Below are positions 29,565 through 37,354 of a stretch of DNA of 44,565 nucleotides, one piece after another (the first letter of the stretch is position 1; the number at the start of each line of letters is the position of its first letter). This stretch comes from Candidatus Synchoanobacter obligatus. Its GTDB lineage: Bacteria; Pseudomonadota; Gammaproteobacteria; Comchoanobacterales; Comchoanobacteraceae. A program made the translations under genes and the position numbers. Under the pieces are notes generated by a model. That model worked only from the letters and a program-made list of their open reading frames with translations. It was not told where the DNA came from and made no database searches. The stretch covers positions 325,741 to 370,305 of the forward strand of contig NZ_JAKUDN010000001.1 in the NCBI RefSeq assembly GCF_024259865.1, written 5' to 3'.

Positions 29565-30731
29565 ATGAAACACGCCTATCATAGCCTATTAGCCGCCACA
29601 GCTTTGATCAGCCCTTTGTCGTCTGCAAAAGCATTCTCCTTTAAAGTCAATGTGGGTATTGGTGATGTCAATCAAGAAACCAAAGCACTCTATGCGATGG
29701 CATATGATGATATGAAAGCCATTGAGCTCATCAGCGTCTACAAAAGTAGCCCGGAACGGCTTAACAAGTACCCCACCTATAATAACGATGAAAAGACAAT
29801 CAATATCATGGCTTCGGACGTATATATTGTAGATAGTAACCCATCTTCCGAGGCCAGGAGTGACATTTATTTTATTCCCTATAACCAGGAGACCGTTGAG
29901 GTTTCTAGTAATGATGTAGAGCAGAGAACACTCCTCATTGACAGGTCCGGAACATCAACAAATGCTTCCGCTTATGAGACGGGTGAGATTGAGATTAAAT
30001 CCAGTGAAAATTTTACATTTGTACCACCAGCTGATGCAACCACCTATTCAGCCGTTAATGGCACAACTAGTGATTACGCCATTATTCTTACCACAGCACA
30101 ATATGATGCTCTCGTAACCTTAAAAGATGACTTATTAAAAACGGTGCAAGCTCAAGGAAAACATACCTATGCCTATCATGAATTTACGGATCTTCATTCA
30201 GGGCTTTATGTTGAATATGACTACCAAGTGTTGACATTATTTGCCTCGCTAACAGGACACTATCCACTACCTGCTGACATTCGAGAAAGCAACCCACTGG
30301 TCACCTTTTTACCAAAAGCCAATTTTGATGCATCTATTGGTGCAGCTATTGACTACAAAAGTGGAAAAATTGGTGCAGCATTTGGTTTATCACATCTTAG
30401 AGGGACTCTCAGCATGCACAAAGAACAGCTGGGTGACGTCGTTGCGCCCCATATTAACTATAAGAGAAGTTATATGCAGTCAGAGGATAATGCTGCGAAT
30501 AACACTTCTGGAACAACCTACGAGGTTGATGAAGCCTTGTACTTTGCTGAAATCAGTGCGAGCACCAATTTACAACGGGTAGATGGATTATCAATATTTG
30601 GTAAATATCGTGTTGGGATGTCCATGACCGAAAATGATACCAACGCCAATAATACCAGCAACACGACTAAAGATTACTTAAGTCATCGCCAAGATTCAAT
30701 CTCAATTGGCTCACACTTTGTGATTATGTAG
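29565..30731 (+). CDS. Putative outer membrane protein, second of four in tandem
   Basis: A 388-residue protein with a signal peptide (ending 'SSAKAFS', about residue 24). It shows the same plan as its upstream neighbour: a variable polar middle (residues ~60-170) and C-terminal amphipathic strands ('SGLYVEYDYQVLTLFASLTGHY', 'FDASIGAAIDYKSGKIGAAFGLSH', 'DSISIGSHFVIM'). The ribosome site AGGAGAT precedes the ATG and the gap to the preceding gene is 17 bases, so the two are probably one transcript. I recognise no named family. Confidence 0.7.
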   Translation: MKHAYHSLLAATALISPLSSAKAFSFKVNVGIGDVNQETKALYAMAYDDMKAIELISVYKSSPERLNKYPTYNNDEKTINIMASDVYIVDSNPSSEARSDIYFIPYNQETVEVSSNDVEQRTLLIDRSGTSTNASAYETGEIEIKSSENFTFVPPADATTYSAVNGTTSDYAIILTTAQYDALVTLKDDLLKTVQAQGKHTYAYHEFTDLHSGLYVEYDYQVLTLFASLTGHYPLPADIRESNPLVTFLPKANFDASIGAAIDYKSGKIGAAFGLSHLRGTLSMHKEQLGDVVAPHINYKRSYMQSEDNAANNTSGTTYEVDEALYFAEISASTNLQRVDGLSIFGKYRVGMSMTENDTNANNTSNTTKDYLSHRQDSISIGSHFVIM

Positions 30732-30849
30732 CACCTGTACACATACTGTTTATTGGTAAATATTCTATATTTTCATGATATTTGCTTGAATATCCTTTAG
30801 CATAGCATTAGAATCCCAACAGGTAATTATCAAGTATCAAGGAGCCAAT

Positions 30850-31608
30850 ATGCTATCGACAAAAAGCCTAGGGATAACGACTATTGTCATTTCATCATTT
30901 TTCACTCAGGCTATTACCATATCTGCCAATATTGCAGGTGGTACTGAGCACGTTACATTAGAACATCGAGTGGCTTTTAAGCCGCGTTATACTACAGAAA
31001 CTGCAAAATACGCAACCATTTATGGCAAAATATTGCCCAATCACAGTCAGCATGTGGCCTCTGCAGATGTCAGGGGGGAATATCAGTATTCAGACAATAT
31101 GGGCTTTTATGGTGCGATTGGTGCAGTCATGCCTGTTGAAAGTGAGCATACGATCTCTCAAGGTTCTTTTCAAATTCAGCACCATGTGCGACCAACATTA
31201 CAGGTCGGTGGGTACTATAAAATACAAAGTGGGTCTTATATTGAAGCCGGTGCCAACCTTTCAAGGTTACCATTTGACTTAAAAACAACACAGTCAGGCG
31301 GTGTTTTCCCTAGCTTTGACATTGAGACCAATGACTTAGCATCATACACCCTCAATGCCAATATTGGCTTGTCATTGCCCATCTCGGAATCTTTGTTAAC
31401 CACCCTCTCCTTTGGGTACGGACTGGGGTTTCAAGATACTGCGCTACCTGTTGCCAGTGACATATCCATCAATAACGTCACTCTTTTGGTGGAGCCCACA
31501 GATACGACTAATCCCAAGCTCGGTAACTTAATGTCTGGTAAAACAGCTTTGACATTAAATCGCATATCCATAGGGGTTCGATACAATATTACTGACATCT
31601 ATAATTAA
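30850..31608 (+). CDS. Putative outer membrane protein, third of four in tandem
   Basis: A 252-residue protein with a signal-peptide-like start (residues ~1-26) and strand-rich mature part ('ADVRGEYQYSDNMGFYGAIGAVMP', 'TLQVGGYYKIQSGSYIEAGANLS', 'LLTTLSFGYGLGFQ', 'LNRISIGVRYN'). It is the most compact, opacity-like barrel of the set, without a long low-complexity insert. AGGAG lies seven bases before the ATG. The gap of 118 bases to the previous gene could contain another promoter, but I found no convincing one. Its stop is followed at once by the ribosome site of the fourth gene. Confidence 0.7.
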   Translation: MLSTKSLGITTIVISSFFTQAITISANIAGGTEHVTLEHRVAFKPRYTTETAKYATIYGKILPNHSQHVASADVRGEYQYSDNMGFYGAIGAVMPVESEHTISQGSFQIQHHVRPTLQVGGYYKIQSGSYIEAGANLSRLPFDLKTTQSGGVFPSFDIETNDLASYTLNANIGLSLPISESLLTTLSFGYGLGFQDTALPVASDISINNVTLLVEPTDTTNPKLGNLMSGKTALTLNRISIGVRYNITDIYN

Positions 31609-31619
31609 TGGAGACAACT

Positions 31620-32540
31620 ATGCTATCACGAGGATACAAAACAATTTCACTATTGGGAACATTAGCCTTACTAGCACCTCATAGTATCGCCAAACTTCAT
31701 ATTCAACCTAAAATTGGCTTCATGGCTTCTATGCTACAACTGGGACAAAGCGACAGCCAACTATTACCCCACCATGCAGAAGACAGTTTAATATTTAGGA
31801 CATATGGCGGTGAAACTAAAGACGGAGATGGAAAGGTAACTAACATCGCGCCCTCACAAGGTGCAAATGCGGCATACTTCCCTGAAGAAAATGCCTTGCC
31901 AGGGAGTGTTTCAAAAGACAACCAAGATGGCGCATCACTGTTACAGTATTATGCTGGGGTGCAGGTTTCATACCTTGAGGAAAACCTTAGACCATCTGAT
32001 AGCTATCAGTTTGCACCAGTGATTAATGCATATGTCTTGGTAGAAGATGGCACCCAAGCCAACATATACAGTGGCGCTTACAAACTTGACTCCTTAACCA
32101 CAGGAGGCGCTGATATGGGGCTTTTAATCACCAACAATGGCAATAACCTTCAACTCGGTGCGGGTGGCCGTTTCTACCGAGGCGAAATTTCTACAGGTGA
32201 TTTATTTCAAGCCATGAAATTTGTTAACTTGGATCAGACTGGCGTTGTATATAACTCTGTCAAAACGCTGTTCGCAAAAGAAGACAATAAGCCCTATACT
32301 GCAACTATAACCCCCTTATTTATGCCTTATGCCTATGTAGAATACTCAACAGAAGTTGGTGATGTGGCCATTGCTTTTATTAAAACCAGCTACGGTTTTG
32401 AGAGCACCCCTGAATTTGATGACCTGCCAGATACAACAACGCAAATGTTTTCTGGTGATGCTGAGTCATTTGCAAGTAACTCTATATGGCAAATTCACTC
32501 AGCTGCTGTTGGCATCCAGGCAAGAATGTTCGACGAATAA
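31620..32540 (+). CDS. Putative outer membrane protein, fourth of four in tandem
   Basis: A 306-residue protein with a signal peptide ('LLGTLALLAPHSIA', ending near residue 25) and strand-like segments ('LHIQPKIGFMASMLQLG', 'LQLGAGGRFYRGEI', 'MPYAYVEYSTEVGDVAIAFI', 'IHSAAVGIQARMF'). I put the start at 31620 because GGAGA lies just upstream; an in-frame ATG at 31608 overlaps the previous stop. The family is unknown. The shared plan and order suggest the four genes arose by old duplication or serve one surface function. Confidence 0.68.
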   Translation: MLSRGYKTISLLGTLALLAPHSIAKLHIQPKIGFMASMLQLGQSDSQLLPHHAEDSLIFRTYGGETKDGDGKVTNIAPSQGANAAYFPEENALPGSVSKDNQDGASLLQYYAGVQVSYLEENLRPSDSYQFAPVINAYVLVEDGTQANIYSGAYKLDSLTTGGADMGLLITNNGNNLQLGAGGRFYRGEISTGDLFQAMKFVNLDQTGVVYNSVKTLFAKEDNKPYTATITPLFMPYAYVEYSTEVGDVAIAFIKTSYGFESTPEFDDLPDTTTQMFSGDAESFASNSIWQIHSAAVGIQARMFDE

Positions 32541-32548
32541 TGTACTGC

Positions 32549-32580
32549 TGCCAGGCGGGTTAATAACCTACAGCCTGGCA
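32549..32580. terminator. Hairpin between the outer membrane protein cluster and the convergent ABC gene
   Basis: TGCCAGGC at 32549-32556 pairs perfectly with GCCTGGCA at 32573-32580, and the loop contains a second small GGTT/AACC pairing. No long T run follows on either strand, so terminator function is likely only from position. The hairpin overlaps the last codons of the minus strand gene. Confidence 0.45.
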
Positions 32581-34784
32581 CTATCATTCAGTGGGGTTTC
32601 CATCGAAAATCTTGTTTTAACATGAGGTGTGGTATCTCCGGATTGTATCATTTTATCAATTGCGGTAAATGCTTCACACTTTGCTTGCTTAAAACCCCCT
32701 ATCACTTCTAAGTTAGGTTCAATCACTGCCAACTTGATACCTTTCTCTTTAGCCATTGCGCCAATTTTAGCATACAGCTCTTTTTTAGTATGTGGCTGCA
32801 ACCCAGATAGTGCTTCATCCAAACATAAGTACTTATATTGGCGTTTTATCGCCTTAAACAACGCTACAAGCGTGTGCATGATATCACTTTGACCATTAGA
32901 AGGAGGATTATCTGGTTGCTCATTATGCAGAGCTAACAGCAAAGAACTCTGATACGTGCCTTTTAAAATCTTAGACGTACCATTTAAAAAGTTATAGAAG
33001 AAGTCTCCAAATTGGGCATAATCAACCTCGTACGTTTCACATAAGACAGAACCGTATGCTGCTCCTTTAGGCCATTCAACAATTAAAAACTTGCGATGAC
33101 TCACACACAATGCCTCACCAGTCTTAAAGTAACCTTGTACATCAGCCATTTTTCCACCAACACACCAATACCAAGCTAGCGTCTTCCGCCAAGCCATTGG
33201 TCCAAAAATATTAATTGGGTCGTTTGTTTCAAGAAGACCCTTATCTATTTCAACTGCATTACCGGGTATGCTTGCACGGTAAGGCTGACTACTGAAACTT
33301 CGACTATCAGAACTAGAAACGGCTGTACTATTTAAGGATTTGCTCACTTGTTTCCTTGTTGTCAAAAACGGATTGCTTTTAACTGAAATGTTTAATTTGC
33401 CACACAAGACAACAATAGGATACTCAACCGCACTTACCATATAGATAAAGAGTCGTGAGTACCATGTCTTCGGATAGTAAAACACCAACACCGGGAGTAT
33501 TGATGCGGCTAACAGTAGGCCCTGAGCTGCTGTACTGGTCAGTACCCCCATCAACATTGGATATAAAAATGCGACAAGTAGTGTATAAGACAGTATGTGC
33601 ATCCAATCAATCTTCAAGACATTCATCTGCTCAGGTACGATATGCTCTTCATGTGCAACTTGGTTCCAGACTTTTTCTAAAAGGACCACATCACTATTAA
33701 TATGCCCTGTTAGAATGGGTAAATTCAGCAAACTTGCAGCACAGGTGGATACAATGGCCATATGTGGCATTAACGACAACACCTGCCCCAAATTCATGAC
33801 GCCTTGTGTCATCATCCAAAAGAAATAGATATAATAACTGTGATTGGTAATTAATGCGACCACTTCAGACAACAGCTTCAAATACTTTTCCCAAAAGTTC
33901 ATGACCAAATTTTTCCACCATAAACGCTTGGTAATACTGCGAAGCCTGGATTTTACAACGGGATACGCATTAATGGCCTGGGTCATTTCAGATGTGGCTG
34001 GACTGCGCATCAGTGTTTGTTCTCTACTAGCCTCTGATTTCGCTTGAGCATATTCACCTCTTTTAACTTGAAGCACACATGTGACACCATAGTTAATGCC
34101 TTTCGCAAGGCCGCCAACGAAAAATGAAATGAATATCATCCCACTGCTGACATGCATCGCTGCATATGAACCATAGACAAGTACAATAAAGAAGTAATGC
34201 ACAAAAGCCACTATATGCTTTACTGCCGCTGGGATTGCTTGATCATAGGCCCGTAGAATATCATTTTTTTGCTCTTCTTGCCCCTGAGGCTCATGCTCAA
34301 AACGATTTTCTAAATAATGTCTCAATGTCAACACAGAATACTCTGTCACATAGCTGACATATAACTCTGATATAAACTTGAACACACTTGAGAAAGAGGA
34401 AACGATAAAGCTTAGGCCTATACATAATCCCATATAACCAAAACTTGCAGACGCCATCTGCCCCAGTAATGAACGCCCAATTGATAACTGCACATAAGCG
34501 GCCAGCCCGGCGCCTCCCATGCTGAGTAATGACAGAAAAACCACCATTGATATCACAAAAGCATAATCACTTAAGCGAACATTAACGGCGTCATCTTGTT
34601 GATTCTGCTTATATGAAATAGTGACCATATACACCAATTTATCCAGCGTTTGAATAAAACTCTGTTTAGAGACTTGCTTCTTAATGTTGGATGTCTTTGT
34701 TCGCCAAATACTTTTAATTATTGAGAAAAACACTTCATTTTTTTCTGAGATACTTACTTTTTTTTCTGGAACATCGCTTCGCAT
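32568..34784 (-). CDS. Membrane protein with ABC-exporter layout and degenerate ATPase domain
   Basis: A 738-residue protein. Residues ~70-460 hold about six to eight membrane helices, with segments such as 'EYSVLTLRHYLENRFEHEP' that recall the coupling region of SbmA/BacA/YddA-type and other ABC half-transporters. The C-terminal ~200 residues resemble an ABC ATPase: 'YKYLCLDEALSGLQPHTKKEL' is a Walker B plus D-loop (usual form LLLDEATSALD). The P-loop GxxGxGKS is missing; its expected place reads 'FLIVEWPKGAAYGSV'. No LSGGQ signature is seen, and the H-loop strand reads 'LAVIEPN' without histidine. It is therefore probably unable to hydrolyse ATP in the usual way. The start has AGGAG seven bases upstream. 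Confidence 0.6.
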   Translation of the reverse strand: MRSDVPEKKVSISEKNEVFFSIIKSIWRTKTSNIKKQVSKQSFIQTLDKLVYMVTISYKQNQQDDAVNVRLSDYAFVISMVVFLSLLSMGGAGLAAYVQLSIGRSLLGQMASASFGYMGLCIGLSFIVSSFSSVFKFISELYVSYVTEYSVLTLRHYLENRFEHEPQGQEEQKNDILRAYDQAIPAAVKHIVAFVHYFFIVLVYGSYAAMHVSSGMIFISFFVGGLAKGINYGVTCVLQVKRGEYAQAKSEASREQTLMRSPATSEMTQAINAYPVVKSRLRSITKRLWWKNLVMNFWEKYLKLLSEVVALITNHSYYIYFFWMMTQGVMNLGQVLSLMPHMAIVSTCAASLLNLPILTGHINSDVVLLEKVWNQVAHEEHIVPEQMNVLKIDWMHILSYTLLVAFLYPMLMGVLTSTAAQGLLLAASILPVLVFYYPKTWYSRLFIYMVSAVEYPIVVLCGKLNISVKSNPFLTTRKQVSKSLNSTAVSSSDSRSFSSQPYRASIPGNAVEIDKGLLETNDPINIFGPMAWRKTLAWYWCVGGKMADVQGYFKTGEALCVSHRKFLIVEWPKGAAYGSVLCETYEVDYAQFGDFFYNFLNGTSKILKGTYQSSLLLALHNEQPDNPPSNGQSDIMHTLVALFKAIKRQYKYLCLDEALSGLQPHTKKELYAKIGAMAKEKGIKLAVIEPNLEVIGGFKQAKCEAFTAIDKMIQSGDTTPHVKTRFSMETPLNDSARL

Positions 34785-34852
34785 TTAATTCTCCTAAATC
34801 CAGTCCTTCATAGTAGCACTTTCCCAAAACCGATACAAGATCATCTCGAGAG

Positions 34853-35329
34853 TTATTCGATCGTTGTGTTCACCATTAAGGTATACGCCAAAGTCCCTAT
34901 TAAAGCAGTTTCTTTTGAAACTCTACCTTCTTGTATCAAACCCTTAATCTGGCTATTTTCAAGATTATCTGGATTGGCTTGCAATGCTTTGTTTTTGGGC
35001 AAGGTTCCGTTAAGCATTAACTGAGATACCACTGGGTTTTCTAACTTTTTACGCTGATAACACGGTAATGATAAGACTTCAGGTAATGAAAGCATACCCG
35101 CATGAATCAGTTTTACAAGCTGTTCATTCACAAAAAACAATAGCAATACTGATGAAAAATGCTGTGTCCACCTAGCCATAGATTCTGGTATCGCTATTTT
35201 ATATTTTTCAAGCCACGGCAAAACACCCAACCCAAAAACAACCCCCAAAGATACGATGATCTTAAGCATAATAACGACTGATATCATCGCTATGAGTTTA
35301 TCAAGTGTGTAGAAAATGTGTCCTAACAT
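34853..35329 (-). CDS. Small unknown membrane protein
   Basis: A 158-residue protein with two N-terminal hydrophobic segments (residues ~12-38 and ~55-80) and a polar C-terminal half ending with another weakly hydrophobic stretch. No family is recognised. It precedes the degenerate ABC protein by 68 bases on the same strand and may be co-transcribed with it. The ribosome site is weak (GAGAT). The 199 bases to the divergent ABC exporter gene should hold the promoters of both. Confidence 0.55.
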   Translation of the reverse strand: MLGHIFYTLDKLIAMISVVIMLKIIVSLGVVFGLGVLPWLEKYKIAIPESMARWTQHFSSVLLLFFVNEQLVKLIHAGMLSLPEVLSLPCYQRKKLENPVVSQLMLNGTLPKNKALQANPDNLENSQIKGLIQEGRVSKETALIGTLAYTLMVNTTIE

Positions 35330-35528
35330 AATTATCTCAACTAATTGTTCTATCCATGAGCAGCATTATAATCAAATACCCCGATGATCTCAAGACAATC
35401 TCTCAATCATCTGGCCATCATCCCACATCGCTAACCTTACTGGGATTTCTGCGACAGCTAATAGTTTAATAAACAATGGAAAATTAACACATATTGGATT
35501 ATAGTATTTAGCAAACACCATCGAGATC

Positions 35529-37292
35529 ATGATGCACACATTAAAAAACTATATATACCAATCGATTCAACCCTACTGGAAGCTGGTGATCTTTTTAACC
35601 ATATGCTTATTGTATGGTAGCATGTTTATGGTTCTCTCCCCCTACCTTTTAAAACAGATCATTGATGCAGCATCAACACACGATGGTATAAGCAGCAACT
35701 TATGGCCTCATATGAGTACTTGGGTATATCTTTATTTAGGGAACTGGGCCATTGCAATGGTGGCTTTTAGAGGGATGGACTGGGCTGAATTTAAAATCTA
35801 CCCCAATATCCGAAAAGACATTGCACTCAGTTTATTGAACTATTTACTTGGGCAATCCCACCACTACTTTCAAAATAACTTTTCTGGTAATTTGTCAAAC
35901 CGTATCAATGATATGCACAATGGTATCGTTGGCATATTAAGAAAAATTGATCATGCTTTTTTCAATATCATGATGATCATCATTGCCATCCCCATGTTCT
36001 TTTTTACCCATACCTCGATACTGATACTATTCACAGCCTGGGTTACTCTCTTCTTTCTGGTCACAGCACGATTTAGCCGAGATATTCTACCACTAACAAC
36101 TGAATTTGCAGAGCATAAATCTCAACTTAACGGGCAAATTGTTGATACACTCTCTAATACCAGTACGGTGAGAAGCTTTGCCAATGAGGCTTTTGAACAA
36201 CAACGCATTGGCGATGTCTGCCAGGGGGTTGTACAGTCAGAACAAACCATGCGGAAAAAAATCCTGATGATGCGCATGTGGCAAGATATTTTATCAGCCT
36301 TAGCTCTTGCTACGATGTTTTACCTATTGGTTCAACTTTTCAGCCAAAACCTTATTACCATTGGTGACTTTACCTTTGTCTTTAATCTATTTATGAATGT
36401 CTTTGTCATTATCTGGCAACTATCAGGTCAATACGCAGAATTTTCTGAAGAGATTGGTAAATGCACTCAGGCTCTTGAAATTATAAAAGAAACCCGAGAG
36501 ATTGAAGACGCCGATGATGCGACTGTGCTTAACACACAATCTGTAGAGATTGCGTTTGAGAATGTCTCATTCCAATACAATGCCGACAAGACACTCTTTA
36601 CTGAGAAAAATGTTCATATAGAATCCCGTGAAAAAGTCGGCTTGGTTGGCTACTCAGGGAGCGGAAAAAGTACCTTTGCCAATCTAATTAGCCGACTATT
36701 TGACACCCAATCTGGACATATTAAAATTAATGGCATCCCCATTAAGCAATTGACCCAATCTTCATTAAGGCACCATATCTCTGTCATTCCACAAGACCCG
36801 GGGCTATTTCATCGAAGTATTTATGATAATATTTCCTATGGAAACCCGGAGGCTTCTTTAGAGGATGTGATACATGCCGCAAAGCTCGCCCACTGCCATG
36901 AGTTCATTCAAGAACTTCCGGAAGACTATCAAACCATGATTGGAGAACGTGGTATCAAGCTCTCTGGCGGACAAAGACAACGTATTGCTATTGCGCGAGC
37001 ATTCCTAGAAAAAGCGCCCATACTCATTCTCGATGAAGCCACCAGTGCGCTAGATTCAGTGACAGAAAAAATGATTCAGGACAGTCTCGACCAACTCATG
37101 AAAGACCACACTACCATTGTCATCGCACACCGATTATCCACATTGGCACAAATGGATCGCATTCTTGTCTTTGACCAAGGTGTGATCATTGAACAAGGCT
37201 CACATGAATCTCTATTAAACAAAAACGGCGCGTATGCCAAGATGTGGCAGATGCAATCAGGTGGTTTTTTACCTGAAGATGGTAACACCTAA
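35529..37292 (+). CDS. ABC exporter, fused membrane and ATPase domains (MsbA-like)
   Basis: A 587-residue half-transporter that works as a dimer in the inner membrane. Six helices occupy residues ~15-320. The ATPase domain has an intact Walker A ('GYSGSGKST'), Q-loop ('SVIPQDPGLF'), signature 'LSGGQRQR', Walker B 'ILILDEATSALD' and H-loop 'VIAHRLST'. It matches the general lipid/peptide/drug exporter group; the substrate cannot be read from sequence. It is monocistronic and divergent from the small membrane protein. There is no strong ribosome site before the ATG at 35529. Confidence 0.9.
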   Translation: MMHTLKNYIYQSIQPYWKLVIFLTICLLYGSMFMVLSPYLLKQIIDAASTHDGISSNLWPHMSTWVYLYLGNWAIAMVAFRGMDWAEFKIYPNIRKDIALSLLNYLLGQSHHYFQNNFSGNLSNRINDMHNGIVGILRKIDHAFFNIMMIIIAIPMFFFTHTSILILFTAWVTLFFLVTARFSRDILPLTTEFAEHKSQLNGQIVDTLSNTSTVRSFANEAFEQQRIGDVCQGVVQSEQTMRKKILMMRMWQDILSALALATMFYLLVQLFSQNLITIGDFTFVFNLFMNVFVIIWQLSGQYAEFSEEIGKCTQALEIIKETREIEDADDATVLNTQSVEIAFENVSFQYNADKTLFTEKNVHIESREKVGLVGYSGSGKSTFANLISRLFDTQSGHIKINGIPIKQLTQSSLRHHISVIPQDPGLFHRSIYDNISYGNPEASLEDVIHAAKLAHCHEFIQELPEDYQTMIGERGIKLSGGQRQRIAIARAFLEKAPILILDEATSALDSVTEKMIQDSLDQLMKDHTTIVIAHRLSTLAQMDRILVFDQGVIIEQGSHESLLNKNGAYAKMWQMQSGGFLPEDGNT

Positions 37293-37310
37293 TTGAATAT
37301 CTTTATTTTA

Positions 37311-37337
37311 GGACAGCCTTTAATCACAAGGCTGACC
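37311..37337. terminator. Hairpin between convergent genes
   Basis: GGACAGCCTT (37311-37320) and AAGGCTGACC (37328-37337) form a ten-pair stem with one mismatch and a seven-base loop, centred between two convergent stop codons. Neither strand has a T tract directly after it, so it may be a transcript-end barrier of the Rho-assisted kind. Confidence 0.45.
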
Positions 37338-37354
37338 AAAAAATTTATCTGCAA

